Origin: an uncultured Bacteroidia bacterium
Lineage (GTDB): Bacteria; Bacteroidota; Bacteroidia; Bacteroidales; UBA932
Direction of reading: 5' to 3'
NCBI GenBank assembly: GCA_902795785.1
Contig: CADBMK010000147.1
Span: 1 to 8,103 of the forward strand
DNA: 8,103 nucleotides
Part shown: piece after piece, positions 6,286-8,103 of the stretch
How the letters are laid out: the number at the start of each line of letters is the position of its first letter
Position numbering within the stretch: position 1 is the stretch's first letter
Notes under the pieces: generated by a model
What the model was told of the DNA's origin: nothing
Database searches by the model: none
What the model saw: only the letters and a program-made list of their open reading frames with translations
Translations under genes and position numbers: made by a program

Positions 6286-8103
6286 TTATTTTAGTTCAAA
6301 TTTCACGGAGCATCTTATATCTGCGCTTGAAGCTCCTACGAGAGCCTGGAACTCACCCTTTTCCGCTACCCATTCATGTTTATCCGCATCAAAGAAACTG
6401 AGGGCGTCAAGTCCGATGGTGAATTTGACCGTCTTTGTCTGCCCCGGCTCAAGCCAGACTTTTTCGAATCCCTTGAGCTCTTTCTCTGGTCTGTCTACAG
6501 ATGATTCCACATCCTTGATGTAAAGCTGGACTACTTCTGCTCCTGCGTATTTTCCGGTGTTGGTTATTGGGACGGTAATTGTGAGCCTGTCCTTCATTGA
6601 CCGGGTTGAAGCTTTGGCTTCTCCGTATGCAAAAGTAGTATAACTAAGTCCAAAACCAAACGGAAACATCGGTTTAATGTCCTGTTTTTCGAACCATCTG
6701 TATCCTACGTAGATGCCTTCATCATAGTAAACCTGAAGCCTTCCGTCTTCGTCCGGAATACCGGGATACTGCCTTTCAGTCCTTACCGGGCCGTCTTCAA
6801 GTGCGACAGGGAAGGTGACGGGAAGTTTTCCTGACGGATTAACCTTTCCGGTGAGGACATCAGCTATTGCGCTTCCGGTCTCGCTTCCAAGATACCAGGC
6901 CTGAAGGATAGCTCCGACTTCCCAGACAAAAGGCATCGCTACCGGAGAACCCGAAATGTTGACGTAAATCATGTCCGGCCGAACTGCGGCAAGGGCGCTG
7001 ATTACTTCGTTCTGTCCGTAAGGCAGATCGTAGGATTGTCTGTCCTCTCCTTCACAGTCCTGCTTCTTGTTTTTATTGAGTCCTCCGAAGAAGATGACGT
7101 AGTCCGCGTCTTTTACGGCCTCAAGTGCGTCGGAAAGAAGTTCAGCCTCGTCGCGTGGGTCGGATATGTCATACTGGCTGTAATTGTATTTCCCCGGAGT
7201 TGGCTCTCCAGAGTCGTATGCGCGCTCGTAAATGACCTGCGCGTCAGGATAGGCGGCTCGGATTCCGTCGAGCGGAGAAATCTCGTGTATGGTCTTGAGG
7301 GAAGATGAACTTCCTCCCACGACCATCGGCCTTATGGCGTTCTCTCCAAGTACGACAATCTTGTGCATGTTTTTCCTCAGAGGAAGGACGCCGTTGTTCC
7401 TGAGCAGGACGATGCCCTCCGTCCCTATCTTTCTGCAGACAGTAAAGTGCTCATCCGTACACATGCTGCCGTGGTTCTCTCCTTTCTCCGTGCGGAAATG
7501 AAGGCGTAGCACACGTCGCACTTTGTCGTCAAGGTCGGATTCCTTGAGTTCACCTGAAAGAATCTTAGCCTTGTATGGTTGAGCCATGTAATAGTTGTCG
7601 TATGCATTTGCCGTGTTCTGGTCCACGCCGTTTGTATGGGTGCCGAATTCAAGGTCGAGTCCGCCGTTTGCGGCTCCGTCGGTGTCGTGAACGGCTCCCC
7701 AGTCGCTGATGACGGCTCCGTCCCAGTTCCATTCATCCTTGAGGATATCCTTCAGAAGACGGGAATTGTGTGAGACCCATTCATTGCGGTATTTGTTATA
7801 TGATGACATCAGGGACCATGCTCCGCCTTCCTGCACGGCCGCTTTGAATGCGGGCAGGTATATTTCGTACAAAGCCCTGTCGTCAACGTTCACGTTGACT
7901 TGAAAACGGTCGTATTCCTGGTTGTTGAGTGCAAAGTGCTTTATGCAGGCTGCCACGTTATTGCCTTGCAGCCCTTGAATATATGGAACGGCCATCTGGC
8001 CGGCCAGGAAAGGATCTTCGCCCATATATTCAAAGTTACGGCCGCAAAGAGGTGTGCGGCAGATGTTTACTCCGGGCCCAAGAAGTACGTTCTTGCCTCT
8101 GTA
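6286..8103 (-). CDS. Glycoside hydrolase family 3 beta-glucosidase (BglX-type), partial: N-terminus beyond the window
   Basis: GH3 enzymes release terminal beta-linked glucose or xylose with retention. The frame stays open to the right edge: upstream of the ATG at 8025 it reads NVLLGPGVNICRTPLCGRNF, a conserved GH3 barrel segment. That ATG is therefore internal (the M of EYMGEDP) and not the start. Of the protein, 605 residues are visible. Using visible numbering, the barrel holds KHF (55-57) and the nucleophile D134 (VISDWGAVHD). The second alpha/beta domain holds the probable acid/base E351 in EGEDR. GFGLSYTTF (483-491) precedes a C-terminal fibronectin type III-like domain from about 508, with a typical ELKGFEK stretch. 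Given usual family lengths, roughly 130-250 residues including any signal peptide are missing. I see no PA14 insertion in the visible part. Glucosidase rather than xylosidase is favoured by overall resemblance but not proven. It is the upstream partner of the GDPD lipoprotein. Confidence 0.95.
   Translation of the reverse strand, partial: YRGKNVLLGPGVNICRTPLCGRNFEYMGEDPFLAGQMAVPYIQGLQGNNVAACIKHFALNNQEYDRFQVNVNVDDRALYEIYLPAFKAAVQEGGAWSLMSSYNKYRNEWVSHNSRLLKDILKDEWNWDGAVISDWGAVHDTDGAANGGLDLEFGTHTNGVDQNTANAYDNYYMAQPYKAKILSGELKESDLDDKVRRVLRLHFRTEKGENHGSMCTDEHFTVCRKIGTEGIVLLRNNGVLPLRKNMHKIVVLGENAIRPMVVGGSSSSLKTIHEISPLDGIRAAYPDAQVIYERAYDSGEPTPGKYNYSQYDISDPRDEAELLSDALEAVKDADYVIFFGGLNKNKKQDCEGEDRQSYDLPYGQNEVISALAAVRPDMIYVNISGSPVAMPFVWEVGAILQAWYLGSETGSAIADVLTGKVNPSGKLPVTFPVALEDGPVRTERQYPGIPDEDGRLQVYYDEGIYVGYRWFEKQDIKPMFPFGFGLSYTTFAYGEAKASTRSMKDRLTITVPITNTGKYAGAEVVQLYIKDVESSVDRPEKELKGFEKVWLEPGQTKTVKFTIGLDALSFFDADKHEWVAEKGEFQALVGASSADIRCSVKFELK

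Noticed and set aside
6286..8025. GH3 gene as complete with start at 8025
   Set aside because: That Met is the internal M of the conserved EYMGEDP motif. The frame stays open to 8103 with clear GH3 sequence upstream.

Overview
The window looks like chromosomal DNA from a member of the Bacteroidales (Bacteroidota) with a GC content around one half. Several observations point there. The two core promoters I can see match the Bacteroidota -7 consensus TAnnTTTG, and most starts have no strong Shine-Dalgarno. The gene set includes an S46 dipeptidyl-peptidase, a short LolA-like periplasmic protein, a GDPD lipoprotein and a BglX-type GH3 glucosidase. I cannot name the genus. Coding density is very high: the only intergenic stretch of note is about 73 bp (2789-2861), no gap exceeds 300 bases, and I see no RNA genes, mobile elements or CRISPR.

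Region 1 (1-2788, minus strand) holds prfB (peptide chain release factor 2) followed 24 nt downstream by a single-chain class I fumarase, probably one transcript. prfB is not one open frame. A 21-codon zero frame starting at 2788 runs into an in-frame UGA (2723-2725) at a canonical +1 programmed frameshift site (SD-like GGGGAGG, then UGU CUU UGA C). The rest of RF2 lies in the +1 frame. An apparent GTG start at 2751 in the downstream frame is an artefact. A perfect 8-bp inverted repeat with a 2-nt centre (2738-2755) lies immediately 5' of the SD-like element.

Region 2 (2789-2861) is a compact divergent promoter region. It has one TAnnTTTG element for each direction, interlocked so that the -33 zone of each overlaps the -7 box of the other.

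Region 3 (2862-5329, plus strand) is a two-gene unit: a LolA-like secreted protein whose stop overlaps the start of an S46 dipeptidyl-peptidase (ATGA). The peptidase has an Arg at the position that gives DPP11 its Asp/Glu specificity, and it seems to be about 70 residues shorter than the usual family size. Both products are predicted to be exported.

Region 4 (5313-8103, minus strand) is the 3' part of a glycan or phosphodiester unit: a GH3 beta-glucosidase cut by the right edge, then, 1 nt later, a GDPD-family lipoprotein. The GDPD gene converges on the peptidase gene with a 17-bp overlap of their 3' ends.

Overall this is an ordinary accessory and housekeeping region. I found no convincing undescribed multi-gene system. 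The points most worth a second look are the prfB frameshift cassette with its upstream hairpin, the interlocked and possibly near-leaderless divergent promoters, the compact DPP11-like peptidase coupled to a LolA-like protein, and the GH3-GDPD pair.
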